64,000 nucleotides of DNA from Actinokineospora fastidiosa (GTDB lineage: Bacteria; Actinomycetota; Actinomycetes; Mycobacteriales; Pseudonocardiaceae), in the NCBI RefSeq assembly GCF_014648415.1, contig NZ_BMRB01000002.1, positions 889,260 through 953,259 of the forward strand, in the 5' to 3' direction. Positions 47,421 to 54,804 of the stretch are shown in pieces; the first letter of the stretch is position 1, and each line of letters begins with the position of its first letter. A model generated the notes under the pieces. It saw nothing but the letters and a program-made list of their open reading frames with translations. It was not told where the DNA came from and ran no database searches. The position numbers and the translations under genes were made by a program.

Positions 47421-49037
47421 TCAGCCGACGGTGCAGGCGGCGCCGTTGAGGGTGAACGCGGTCGGCGCGGAGTTGGCCCCGGTCCAGCTGCCGATGAAGC
47501 CGAAGCTCGCCGAGCCGCCGGAGGCGATCGTGCCGTTCCAGCCCGCGTTGGCCGCGGTGACCTGCGCGCCGGACTGCGTCGGCGTGGCGTTCCACATCTG
47601 GGAGATCCGCTGCCCGTCGGCGAACGACCAGCGCAGCGACCACCCGGACACCGGGGACGCCCCGGTGTTGCGGATGGTGACGTCGCCATGGAAGCCGCCC
47701 TGCCACTGGCCTGCCACCTTGTAGGTGACCGCGCAGGAGCCCCCGCCGCCACCGGTCGTGGTGACGTTCACCGTCGCCGACCTCGTCGAGCGGTTGCCCG
47801 CGGCGTCCGTGGCGTAGACGGCGAAGGTGTAGGCGGTCGACGCGGTGAGCCCGGTGACGGTGGCCGAGGTGGTGGCCGACGAGGCCGCCGGGGTCTCACC
47901 GCCGCCTGCGACGCGGACGACCTGGTAGCCGGTCACCCCGACGTTGTCGGTGGCGGCCGTCCACGACAGACGGACGCTGCTCGCGGTGACGTCCGACGCC
48001 GTCGGCGCGCCCGGCGCGGTGGGCGGGGTGGTGTCGCCAGGGCCGCCGCCGTAGACCGTGGCCTCGCGGGAGGTGGCCCTGATGCCGTTGGCGCCGTTGA
48101 CCGCGCGCTGGCCCCATGCGGTGAGCTGGGCGGGGTTGAAGGAGGTCACCATGTCCAGGTACTCGACGCCGCCGCCGTTGCCGCTCCACGACCAGGCCAG
48201 GTAGCCCAGGCGCAGCTGCTGGGCGGTGGCGAAGATGGCGTCCTCGTCGGGGTTGCCGTCGGAGTGGTCGTGGCCGAACTCGCCGACCAGGATCGGCAGC
48301 CCCGCGTCGACGAACGCGGCGAGGTAGGCCGACACCTCGGCGGCGGTGTCGAACACCCCGTACATGTGGATGGAGAACATGGTGTTGCCGGTCGGGTCGG
48401 CGGCGTAGACCCGGTCGGCGTTGTCCCGCATGGTGAACGACCAGTCCTGCCCCCAGTTGGGGGCGTCGACCATCAGGACGTGGTCGTACCCGCCCGCCCG
48501 CAACCGCTGGATGGCCTGGCTGCTGTGCGCGGTCCAGTCCTGGTAGCCGGTGTTGCCGAAGGGCTCGTTGCCGATGTTCAGGATGACGTAGTCCTCCTGC
48601 CCGGCGAGCGCGGCCCGGATGTCGGAGCTGAGCCAGTAGTCGGTGGCCTGCGCCAGCGACGCGGCCCCGCTCTGCTCGCCGTAACCGGTGGTGTCGTGCA
48701 CCTCCAGGACGCAGATGAGCCTGTTGGTCTTGCACAGCGAGATCACGTTGGCCACATCGGCCCCACCGTTGCGCGTCCACCGCGTGCCGTCGGACAGCAC
48801 CACCCGGACCGTGTTGGCGCCAGTGGCCTTGATGTTGGCGAAGGAGCTGGTCTCCCCGGGATACCAGGTGTGCGCGTGGTTGACCCCGCGCATCACGAAC
48901 TCGGTGCCATTGGCCTCGTAGAGCCGTCCCTCCCGCACATGCAGCCCGGTGGCCGCCGAAGCGGACGGCACCACCACAACCAGGGTCAGGACCAAAGCGG
49001 CGAGCGTGGTCAAGGCCACGGCCAGCCGTTTCCTCAT
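47421..49037 (-). CDS. GH5 (subfamily 8-like) endo-beta-1,4-mannanase with FnIII and CBM2
   Basis: A 538-residue secreted enzyme: signal peptide to about 28 (ending SASA); GH5 domain to about 320 with VMRGVNHAHTWY, LEVHDTTGYGEQ, acid/base Glu in LNIGNEPFGN and nucleophile Glu in LVGEFGHDHSDG, the set seen in actinobacterial mannanases; a fibronectin III domain; and CBM2 ending NGAACTVG. It hydrolyses beta-mannan in the cell exterior. ATG 49037 has GAGAGG upstream. Its promoter carries a palindrome also found before the AGE epimerase gene. Confidence 0.9.
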   Translation of the reverse strand: MRKRLAVALTTLAALVLTLVVVVPSASAATGLHVREGRLYEANGTEFVMRGVNHAHTWYPGETSSFANIKATGANTVRVVLSDGTRWTRNGGADVANVISLCKTNRLICVLEVHDTTGYGEQSGAASLAQATDYWLSSDIRAALAGQEDYVILNIGNEPFGNTGYQDWTAHSSQAIQRLRAGGYDHVLMVDAPNWGQDWSFTMRDNADRVYAADPTGNTMFSIHMYGVFDTAAEVSAYLAAFVDAGLPILVGEFGHDHSDGNPDEDAIFATAQQLRLGYLAWSWSGNGGGVEYLDMVTSFNPAQLTAWGQRAVNGANGIRATSREATVYGGGPGDTTPPTAPGAPTASDVTASSVRLSWTAATDNVGVTGYQVVRVAGGGETPAASSATTSATVTGLTASTAYTFAVYATDAAGNRSTRSATVNVTTTGGGGGSCAVTYKVAGQWQGGFHGDVTIRNTGASPVSGWSLRWSFADGQRISQMWNATPTQSGAQVTAANAGWNGTIASGGSASFGFIGSWTGANSAPTAFTLNGAACTVG

Positions 49038-49218
49038 GGGAACACCTCTCGGCTGAATCGTCGTCGTCAACAATTCGGAGAAAGCGCACGCCGGAACGAC
49101 ACAGTGGACAGTCATGGGAAGCGGCAGTCACGTCGGACGCACAGGCGTGCCACCCGCCTGACCGCGGAGCCGCTCCCACACCCCAAGGTGTGTCTCCGCC
49201 GAGAGGAAGGACGCCCAC

Positions 49219-49247
49219 ACTTAACCAATTAACCGGTTAAGCGTCAA
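49219..49247 (-). promoter_or_regulatory. Mannanase promoter with LacI-type operator in the spacer
   Basis: Read on the minus strand: -35 TTGACG (49242-49247), 17-bp spacer, -10 TTAAGT (49219-49224). The spacer contains the perfect 12-bp palindrome TTAACCGGTTAA (49229-49240) with a central CG, the hallmark of LacI-family operators. A near-identical element precedes the gene at 61984. The leader to the ATG is about 175 nt and has a small CACACC-CCAA-GGTGTG hairpin at 49177-49192. Confidence 0.75.
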
Positions 49248-49268
49248 CCCCCACCACCCCCCAAAGCA

Positions 49269-49457
49269 GGGCTTGCCTGCCATCCCGTCGACCTGGCGCA
49301 GCCTTACCACACCCAGGGTGGGGGCGCGGCCCTCAACGAAACTGCAGCTTGCAACGTCAGAGCCCCCAGGGCTCTGACAAGCGAACACCCAAAGCTCCGC
49401 GCCCCCACCCTGGGTGTGGTAACCCTCCGGGAGGTCGACGGGATGGCAGGCAAGCCC
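49269..49457. repeat. 189-nt long inverted repeat with nested hairpin
   Basis: Two pairs of perfect 26-bp arms (49269-49294 with 49432-49457; 49304-49329 with 49397-49422) are separated by opposed 9-nt unpaired segments. The 67-nt loop holds a third perfect hairpin, 10-bp arms at 49356-49365 and 49369-49378. It contains no gene, no target-site duplication was seen, and it lies just upstream of the mannanase promoter. A MITE-like element, a regulatory cruciform or a terminator of leftward transcription are possible. Confidence 0.85.
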
Positions 49458-49651
49458 GACCCCATCCCGGAGACCTGCCCGTCCGGCGAGGACGCTTTTG
49501 ATCAAGAGCAACGCCGGAACGGCGAGCCGACAACCAAGCCACGGAAGGCAAAGGGACAGAGGAGGCAGGAGACAGAAGGCAAGACAGGGCACCAGGCAAC
49601 CGAGGACAGGTAAGGGAAGGCAGCAAGGAAGGGCAAGCGGATGGGCCGGTG

Positions 49652-50115
49652 CGGCTCCATGCCGACAGGGACGGCGGCATGACGGGGCGCAGGCAAGGAA
49701 GGGCTGGCAAGGGAGGGCAAGCAAGGGAGGGCAAGCAAGGGAGGGCAAGCAAGGGAGGGCAAGCAAGGGAGGGCAAAGGAAGGAAGGGCAAAGGAAGGAA
49801 GGGCAAGGAAGGGAGGAGCGGGTCCACGCCAACAGGACCGGCGACATAACGGAGCGCAAGCAGGCAGGGCAGGGCAGGCAAGGGGAGGGCAGGGCAGGCA
49901 AGGAAGGGCAGGGCAGGCAAGGCAGGGCAGGCAAGGCAGGGCAGGGCAGGCAAGGCAGGGCAGGCAAGGAAGGGCAGGGCAGGCAAGGCAGGGCAGGCAA
50001 GGAAGGGCAGGGCAGGCAAGGCAGGGCAGGCAAGGAAGGGCAGGGCAGGCAAGGGAGGGCAGGCGCAAGTCCATTCCGACAGAACCAGCGACCGGACGGT
50101 GCGCAAGCAGGGCCG
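49652..50115. repeat. Composite repeat block: three 50-nt units separated by polypurine minisatellites
   Basis: A conserved unit of about 50 nt occurs at 49652-49698, 49819-49868 and 50066-50115 (core TCCA..CC.ACAG...GGCGACAT and ACGGAGCGCAAGCAGG). Between units 1 and 2 a 14-bp unit GGGAGGGCAAGCAA is repeated four times exactly (49711-49766) and then decays to GGGCAAAGGAAGGAA. Between units 2 and 3 a 33-bp pattern of GGCAAGGAAGGGCAGGGCA plus GGCAAGGCAGGGCA repeats about three times. The plus strand is nearly pure G, A and C-poor. Long open frames in several frames are a by-product of the repeats. Confidence 0.85.
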
Positions 50116-50204
50116 GGCCGGAAGCAAGGGCAAGCCAGAGCAGGCAACGCCCAGGAACAACCGCCCCACCAGCAAGGACAGCCCAGCCCCCAAGACCCAC
50201 TCCA

Positions 50205-50302
50205 GAAGCCCCGCCCCCCGGAAGCCCCGCCCAAACCCCCCAGAAGCCCCGCCCAACCTCCCCAGAAGCCCCGCCCCAAACCCCACCCCAGAAGCCCCGC
50301 CC
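50205..50302. repeat. Five copies of GAAGCCCCGCCC
   Basis: Exact 12-mers start at 50205, 50221, 50243, 50265 and 50291 with spacings of 16 to 26 bp; the last one runs into the lacI-type stop codon. The C-rich bias is opposite in strand to the preceding polypurine block. Confidence 0.8.
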
Positions 50303-51309
50303 TAAACCGCCCCCGTACTCCCCCGAACCACCAACACCGGATCAGCCGTCCGCAGATGCCCCCCACCCACCCCCTCGATCACCGACAGCAACAACCGCAC
50401 CGCGGCCGCCCCCCGCTCCACGATCGGTCGCCGCACGGCCGTCAAAGCGGGCCGCACCAACGAGCACAACGTCGAGTCGTCCCAAGCCACGATCGACAAG
50501 TCCTCCGGCACCGCGAACCCCAGCTCCTGCGCAACACCCAGGGCCGCCACGGCCATCACGTCGTTGTCGAAGACCAAGGCCGAGGGCGGCGACCCCACCC
50601 CCAGCGCCTGGCGGGTGGCCCGTCCGGCGTCCTCCGCGCTGTAGTCCGCGTTGATGATCCCCGCCGCCAACCCCAACCGCTCCGCCTCGGCCAGGAACAC
50701 CCGCGAGCGCGACCGCGTGTGCACGAACTCCGCAGGCCCGGCGATCCGCCCCACCCGGCGGTGCCCCAGCCCCGCCAGATGACGCAGGACCTCGACCATC
50801 GCCACCGCGTCATCGGTCCACACACAGGGCGGGCCGTCGGGCACGACCGGCTCGCCGAAGATCACCGCGGGCAGCCCCAGCCGGGTCACCAGGTCGACCC
50901 GGGGGTCGTCCGCGCGCAGATCCACCAGCAGCACGCCGTCGACCCGCCGCTCGGCCCACCACCGCCGGTACAGCGTCAGCTCGGTCTCGGCGTTGTCCGT
51001 CACCTGCAGCAGCAACGACGTGGTTCCATCGGCGAGGGCGTCCTGGATGCCGGACACCAGCTGCATGAAGTACGGCTCCACCCCGATCGCCCTGGCCGGC
51101 CGGTCGATCACCAGGCCGATGGCGCCCGCCCGGCCGTCGGACAGCGCGCGGGCGGCGCGGTTGGGCACCCAGCCGAGCCGGTCGGCGATGTCCTGGATTC
51201 GGGCGCGCGTGCTCTCCGAGACCCCGGGCCGGTTGTTCAGCGCGTACGACACCGCACCCGTCGAGACACCCGCCGCCTTGGCGATGTCGGCGATGGTCGG
51301 CCGCTTCAT
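50302..51309 (-). CDS. LacI-family transcriptional regulator
   Basis: A 335-residue LacI protein with the complete N-terminal headpiece (TIADIAKAAGVSTGAVSYAL, hinge region RAARALSDGRAGAIGLVID) and a periplasmic-binding-protein-like effector domain to the C terminus (VFDNDVMAVAALGVAQELG, IVAWDDSTLCSL). Its ATG overlaps the stop of a paralogue lacking the headpiece (ATGA). It lies beside the mannanase and cellulase genes, whose promoter holds a central-CG palindrome, so regulation of beta-mannoside or glucan use is likely but not shown. Confidence 0.92.
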   Translation of the reverse strand: MKRPTIADIAKAAGVSTGAVSYALNNRPGVSESTRARIQDIADRLGWVPNRAARALSDGRAGAIGLVIDRPARAIGVEPYFMQLVSGIQDALADGTTSLLLQVTDNAETELTLYRRWWAERRVDGVLLVDLRADDPRVDLVTRLGLPAVIFGEPVVPDGPPCVWTDDAVAMVEVLRHLAGLGHRRVGRIAGPAEFVHTRSRSRVFLAEAERLGLAAGIINADYSAEDAGRATRQALGVGSPPSALVFDNDVMAVAALGVAQELGFAVPEDLSIVAWDDSTLCSLVRPALTAVRRPIVERGAAAVRLLLSVIEGVGGGHLRTADPVLVVRGSTGAV

Positions 51310-52145
51310 ACGGCCCGCGCGGTGCTGCCCCGCACGTCCAGCCGCGCGGCGGGCGACCAGCGCTCGGGGACCGGGCGACCGGCGAGGAGGTCGAGCACGG
51401 AGTCGGCGACGGTCCCGCCGAAGCGGTGGACGTCCACGCTCATCGTCGTCAGGCCCGGCGAGGCCAGCCTGCACAGCGTCGAGTCGTCCCAGGCGATCAG
51501 GCTCAGCGCGCCGGGCACATCGACGCCGAGTTCCTTCGCGGCGCCGAGCCCGGCGACCGCCATCACGTCGTTGTCGTACAGGATCGCCGTGGGCGGCTCG
51601 TCCGCGCGCAGCAGGTCGGCTGTCGCCTTGGCGCCCGACTGCTCCGAGTAGTCGCCCTCGACGGTCACCGGCTCGATCCCCGCCGCCGCGCACGCCTCGG
51701 CGAGCGCCGCCGCGCGGGCGCGGGTGTGCAGCAGCGTGTCCGGGCCGCTCACCCTGGCGATGCGGCGGTGGCCGAGGCCGAGCAGGTGCTCGGCGGCGGC
51801 GCGGACCGGGCCCGCGTCGTCCGTGCGCACGGCGGGCAGCCCCGCCGCGGGCTCGCCGACCAGCAGCGCGGGCAGCCCGATGGCCACCAGTTCGTCCGGC
51901 CGCGGGTCGTCGACCGTCCGGTTGACGACGATCGCGGCGGCGACGAGGTCGCGCTCGGCCCAGCGCCGGTAGGCGGCGATCTCCGCCTCGTGGTCCGCCA
52001 CGACGTGCAGCAGCAGCGAGAGGTCGCGCTCGGCGAGCCGTTCCTCGATGCCCGCGATGAACTCCATGAAGAACGGCTCGACGCCCAGCAGCCGCGCCGG
52101 GCGGGCCAGCACCAGCCCGACCGGACCGGTCGGCTCAGACGACAC
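51306..52145 (-). CDS. LacI-family effector domain protein lacking the DNA-binding headpiece
   Basis: A 279-residue protein that aligns along its whole length with the effector domain of the downstream LacI protein (VGLVLARPARLLGVEPFFM against IGLVIDRPARAIGVEPYFM; LYDNDVMAVAGLGAAKELG; LIAWDDSTLC) but starts at GTG 52145 just where the headpiece should end. Only 67 bp separate it from the divergent TetR gene, so no hidden headpiece of about 60 codons fits. No signal peptide is present, so it is not a transporter binding protein. It may form mixed dimers with the full-length regulator or buffer its inducer. Confidence 0.88.
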   Translation of the reverse strand: MSSEPTGPVGLVLARPARLLGVEPFFMEFIAGIEERLAERDLSLLLHVVADHEAEIAAYRRWAERDLVAAAIVVNRTVDDPRPDELVAIGLPALLVGEPAAGLPAVRTDDAGPVRAAAEHLLGLGHRRIARVSGPDTLLHTRARAAALAEACAAAGIEPVTVEGDYSEQSGAKATADLLRADEPPTAILYDNDVMAVAGLGAAKELGVDVPGALSLIAWDDSTLCRLASPGLTTMSVDVHRFGGTVADSVLDLLAGRPVPERWSPAARLDVRGSTARAV

Positions 52146-52185
52146 AGTGGACTCCCTAGGACGCGATGCGCACGGAGTGTAGCCG

Positions 52186-52206
52186 GTGTGGACCGATCAG
52201 TACACT
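52186..52206 (+). promoter_or_regulatory. TetR gene promoter with overlapping inverted repeat
   Basis: GTGT and ACAC arms (52186-52189, 52202-52205) frame GGACCGATCAGT, resembling the operator found after this gene. TACACT at 52201-52206 is a good -10 placed 6 nt before the ATG, pointing to a leaderless, self-repressed transcript. Confidence 0.5.
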
Positions 52207-52212
52207 CGCCGG

Positions 52213-52818
52213 ATGGCCACCCTACCCAGGACCGAGCGCGGAAGGCGGACGCGGGAGCGCCTGGTCCGCGCCGCCGCCGAGCTGTTCCGCGCCCAGGGCG
52301 TGCGCGCGACCGGCGTCGACGACGTGCTGGAGCGCGCCGAGTGCGGCAAGAGCCAGCTCTACCACTACTTCGACGGCAAGGCCGACCTGGTCGCGGCCGT
52401 GCTCGACCACCAGCTCGACTGCCTGCTCGACGGCCAGCGCGAGCACCTGGCCGAGCTGACCAGCTGGGCGGGCATCGAGCGCTGGCTGGCCGCCCTGCCC
52501 GGGGTGTTCGCCGGACCGACCGGCGTGGCGGCGTGCCCGCTCGGCGCGCTGGCCGCGGAGCTGGCCGGGACCGACGAGGACGTGCGCCACGCCCTGGTCG
52601 CCGCCTTCGACCGCTGGTCGACCCCCCTCGCCGAGGGCCTGGCCGCCCTGCGGGACCGCGGCGAACTCGCCGCCGACGCGGACCCGGCGCGCCTGGCCCG
52701 GGCCACGATCGGCGCGCTGCAGGGCGGCCTGCTCATGGCCCGCACCTACGAGGACCCGCAGGCCCTCTCCGACGCGCTGGACGGTGCCTACGCGGGACTC
52801 CGCGCGTTCGCCCGTTGA
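52213..52818 (+). CDS. TetR-family regulator
   Basis: A 201-residue TetR protein with helix-turn-helix TGVDDVLERAECGKSQLYHYF (about 37-57) and the C-terminal helices GVAACPLGALAAEL and ARATIGALQGGLLMARTY found in AcrR/YxaF-like regulators with a TetR_C_16-type domain. It is followed by a NIPSNAP gene with an inverted repeat between them, and its own promoter carries a related element, so it probably represses both. Confidence 0.9.
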   Translation: MATLPRTERGRRTRERLVRAAAELFRAQGVRATGVDDVLERAECGKSQLYHYFDGKADLVAAVLDHQLDCLLDGQREHLAELTSWAGIERWLAALPGVFAGPTGVAACPLGALAAELAGTDEDVRHALVAAFDRWSTPLAEGLAALRDRGELAADADPARLARATIGALQGGLLMARTYEDPQALSDALDGAYAGLRAFAR

Positions 52819-52819
52819 A

Positions 52820-52843
52820 ACTGTACCGAACGGTCCGTACAGT
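52820..52843 (+). promoter_or_regulatory. Inverted repeat before NIPSNAP gene, candidate TetR operator
   Basis: ACTGTAC (52820-52826) and GTACAGT (52837-52843) are perfect 7-bp arms around CGAACGGTCC, directly between the TetR stop and the NIPSNAP start. Confidence 0.65.
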
Positions 52844-52850
52844 TCGCCGC

Positions 52851-53483
52851 ATGACTGTGGTCGAGTTGCGCCAGTACACGCTGCGCCCCGGCGGGTTCCC
52901 CGTGCTCGCGGACCTGTTCGAGCGCGTCTTCACCGACTCCCTCGAGGCGTGCGGGATGCGGGTCGACGGGCAGTTCGCCGACCTCGACGACCCCGACCGG
53001 TTCGTCTGGGTCCGCTCGTTCCCCGACCTCGACCGGCGCACGCGCGCGCTCGAAGCGTTCTATCTGGACAGTGAGGCGTGGAAGTCCAATCGCGCCGCCG
53101 CCAACGCGGCCATGGTGGACTCCGACGACGTGCTGCTGCTGCGCCCCGCACCGGGCTGGGGCGACCTGCCCGACACCTCGGGACACGCGCTGATCACCGC
53201 CACCGTGTGCCTGCTCCCCCGACCCGCCGACGACGCGGTGCGCGCCGCCATCGCAGGCGTTCCCACCGGCACCCCCCTCGGTCTGCTGGAGACCGACCCC
53301 GGCCCGAACGGATTCCCCCGGCTGCCCGTCCGCGAGGGCGAGCACGCGCTGGTCCTGTTCACCGGCCACGCCGAGGAGGAGCCGGACGCCTGGGACGCGT
53401 TCACCGGCCGTGTGGCCGAACGCCACGCGGCGCGCGTGGATCACCTCCGGCTGTCGCCGCTCGGACGCTCCCGCATGCGCTGA
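52851..53483 (+). CDS. NIPSNAP-family protein
   Basis: A 210-residue protein with the NIPSNAP beginning VVELRQYTLRPGGFPVLADLF and RFVWVRSFPDL, a dimeric alpha/beta-barrel (ferredoxin-like) fold. Two such halves appear, at about 1-100 and 115-205. Function in bacteria is largely unknown. The 32-bp gap to the TetR gene holds a probable operator, so expression is induced by the TetR ligand. Confidence 0.85.
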   Translation: MTVVELRQYTLRPGGFPVLADLFERVFTDSLEACGMRVDGQFADLDDPDRFVWVRSFPDLDRRTRALEAFYLDSEAWKSNRAAANAAMVDSDDVLLLRPAPGWGDLPDTSGHALITATVCLLPRPADDAVRAAIAGVPTGTPLGLLETDPGPNGFPRLPVREGEHALVLFTGHAEEEPDAWDAFTGRVAERHAARVDHLRLSPLGRSRMR

Positions 53484-53497
53484 TGCGTCTCCCTCAC

Positions 53498-53522
53498 GTG
53501 TGAATCCGCGCTGAGCGGGTAC
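53498..53522 (+). promoter_or_regulatory. SigB/SigF-type promoter for the anti-sigma/sigma operon
   Basis: GTGTGA (53498-53503), 13-bp spacer, GGGTAC (53517-53522), close to the actinobacterial SigB/SigF consensus GTTT-N13-16-GGGTAT. It precedes the sigma operon, giving positive autoregulation. Confidence 0.65.
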
Positions 53523-53531
53523 CTCACCACC

Positions 53532-54002
53532 GTGACTGACTGGACGCACGTGGGCTGGTGGCCGCAACCGGCGGCCACAGGCGCCGACTCGGATACGGCT
53601 GAGGCCATGACGCAAGGCGAACTCGTCGAACTGCGGGTCGACGCGGCACTGGACAGTCTCCCGCTGGTACGCACCATGGCGGGCGCGGTGGCCATGCGCG
53701 CCGACTACGACATCGACGCGATCGCCGACCTCAAGCTGGTCGCCGACGAGATCTGCACGATGCTGATCCGGCGCGCGGTCCCCGGCGGCAGGCTGTGCGG
53801 GCGGTTCTCGCTGCTGCCGCGGTCGCTCACCTTCGGCGTCTCGGTCGCCGTGACCGACACCGCCCCCATCAGGCCGGACACCCTGGGCTGGCGGCTGCTG
53901 ACCGCGCTGGTCGACTCGATCGCCACCACCGTGCGCACCGACTCCGGGCAGGCGCAGTTGGTCATCGAGGTCCTCATGGCCAGGAAGAGCGGCGTGCTGT
54001 GA
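53532..54002 (+). CDS. RsbW-like anti-sigma factor (HATPase)
   Basis: A 156-residue protein (131 if the later ATG at 53607 is used) resembling the RsbW/UsfX kinases: VDAALDSLPLVRTMAGAVA, DLKLVADEICTMLI (N-box, with Asp-Glu-Ile-Cys in place of the usual Asn), and a C-terminal LGWRLLTALVDSI. It should bind and inhibit the sigma factor encoded next, with which it overlaps by GTGA, and be released by an STAS antagonist. GTG 53532 lies just after the predicted transcription start, so the longer form would be leaderless; the start is uncertain. Confidence 0.82.
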   Translation: MTDWTHVGWWPQPAATGADSDTAEAMTQGELVELRVDAALDSLPLVRTMAGAVAMRADYDIDAIADLKLVADEICTMLIRRAVPGGRLCGRFSLLPRSLTFGVSVAVTDTAPIRPDTLGWRLLTALVDSIATTVRTDSGQAQLVIEVLMARKSGVL

Positions 54003-54790
54003 CCCAGCCCCACCTGACGACGCACGCCCGGCGCGAGACAGGTGACTACGCGGACCTCGCCCCCCTGTTCGACGAGCTCGCCGCGCTGTCGCCCGACGAC
54101 CCGCGCCGCGCCGACCTGCGCACCCGGCTGGTCACCGGCCACCTCCCGGTCGCCCAGCACATCGCCCAGCGCTTCGCCAACCGCGGCGAGCCCCAGGACG
54201 ACCTGCTCCAGGTGGCGACCGTCGGCCTGATCAACGCCGTCGACCGCTTCGACCCCGCCCGCGGCACGGACTTCCTGTCCTTCGCGATCCCCACGGTGAT
54301 GGGCGAGGTCCGCCGCCACTTCCGCGACACCTGCTGGTCGCTGCGCGTGCCCCGGCGGCTGAAGGAGCTGCACCTCGCGGTCAGCACGGCCAGCGCCGAA
54401 CTCGCCCAGACCCTGGGCCGCGCGCCGACGCCCAGCGAGATCGCCGCCCACCTCAAGGAGCCGATCGAGGACGTCTACCAGGGACTGGAGGCCGCGGGCG
54501 GCTACCGGTCGCAGTCGCTGGACGAGGTGCTGGGCCCGGACGAGGACTCGGCGTCGGTCGGCGACCGCATCGGCTTCGAGGACCGCGCGCTGGCCGAGGT
54601 GGACCAGCAGGAGACCCTGCAGCCGCTGCTGGCCGAGCTTCCCGAGCGCGAGCGCCGGATCCTGATCCTGCGGTTCTACGGGAACATGACCCAGACGCAG
54701 ATCGCCGAGAAGGTCGGGCTCTCCCAGATGCACGTCTCCCGCCTGCTGAGCCGGACGCTGCGGCGGCTGCGCGAGCGGATCGGCGACTGA
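53999..54790 (+). CDS. SigB/SigF/SigG-family RNA polymerase sigma factor
   Basis: A 263-residue group 3 sigma factor starting at GTG 53999 in the anti-sigma stop. Region 2 carries EPQDDLLQVATVGLINAVDR and GTDFLSFAIPTVMGEVRRHF; region 3 TLGRAPTPSEIAAHL; region 4 LPERERRILILRFYGNMTQT followed by QIAEKVGLSQMHVSRLL. This is the layout of actinobacterial general stress and osmotic response sigma factors. Four GGGTA-type promoters within 8 kb are candidate targets. Confidence 0.93.
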   Translation: MTQPHLTTHARRETGDYADLAPLFDELAALSPDDPRRADLRTRLVTGHLPVAQHIAQRFANRGEPQDDLLQVATVGLINAVDRFDPARGTDFLSFAIPTVMGEVRRHFRDTCWSLRVPRRLKELHLAVSTASAELAQTLGRAPTPSEIAAHLKEPIEDVYQGLEAAGGYRSQSLDEVLGPDEDSASVGDRIGFEDRALAEVDQQETLQPLLAELPERERRILILRFYGNMTQTQIAEKVGLSQMHVSRLLSRTLRRLRERIGD

Positions 54791-54804
54791 GGCCGCCGCT
54801 GGCG

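Larger units (their letters stand above)
49038..50301. other. Gene-free interval of about 1.26 kb
   Basis: From the mannanase start to the LacI stop there is the mannanase leader and promoter, the 189-nt inverted repeat, about 190 bp of unremarkable GA-rich DNA, the composite repeat block and the GAAGCCCCGCCC array. I see no convincing gene on either strand. Confidence 0.75.

Noticed and set aside
49164-49180. CebR-like sequence before the mannanase
   Set aside because: It has an extra base at the centre (GGAGC-G-GCTCC on the minus strand) and lies in the transcribed leader; the LacI-type promoter palindrome is a better explanation.
49269-49457. Intact insertion sequence ends
   Set aside because: No transposase frame and no target-site duplication are seen; only the inverted repeat is supported.
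49700-50070. Possible CRISPR array
   Set aside because: The repeats are directly adjacent, low-complexity and variable in period, without unique spacers, and no cas genes are present.
49221-50366. Minus-strand frames encoding Leu-Pro-Cys repeats in the same interval
   Set aside because: They only translate the polypurine repeats; several frames stay open equally, there is no start with a ribosome site and the 3' part runs over the inverted repeat and mannanase promoter.
49498-51651. Long plus-strand open frame rich in Gly, Lys, Gln and Arg repeats across the repeat block
   Set aside because: It is a by-product of stop-free repeats and continues antisense through two well-supported LacI-family genes; composition and frame agree with no protein family.
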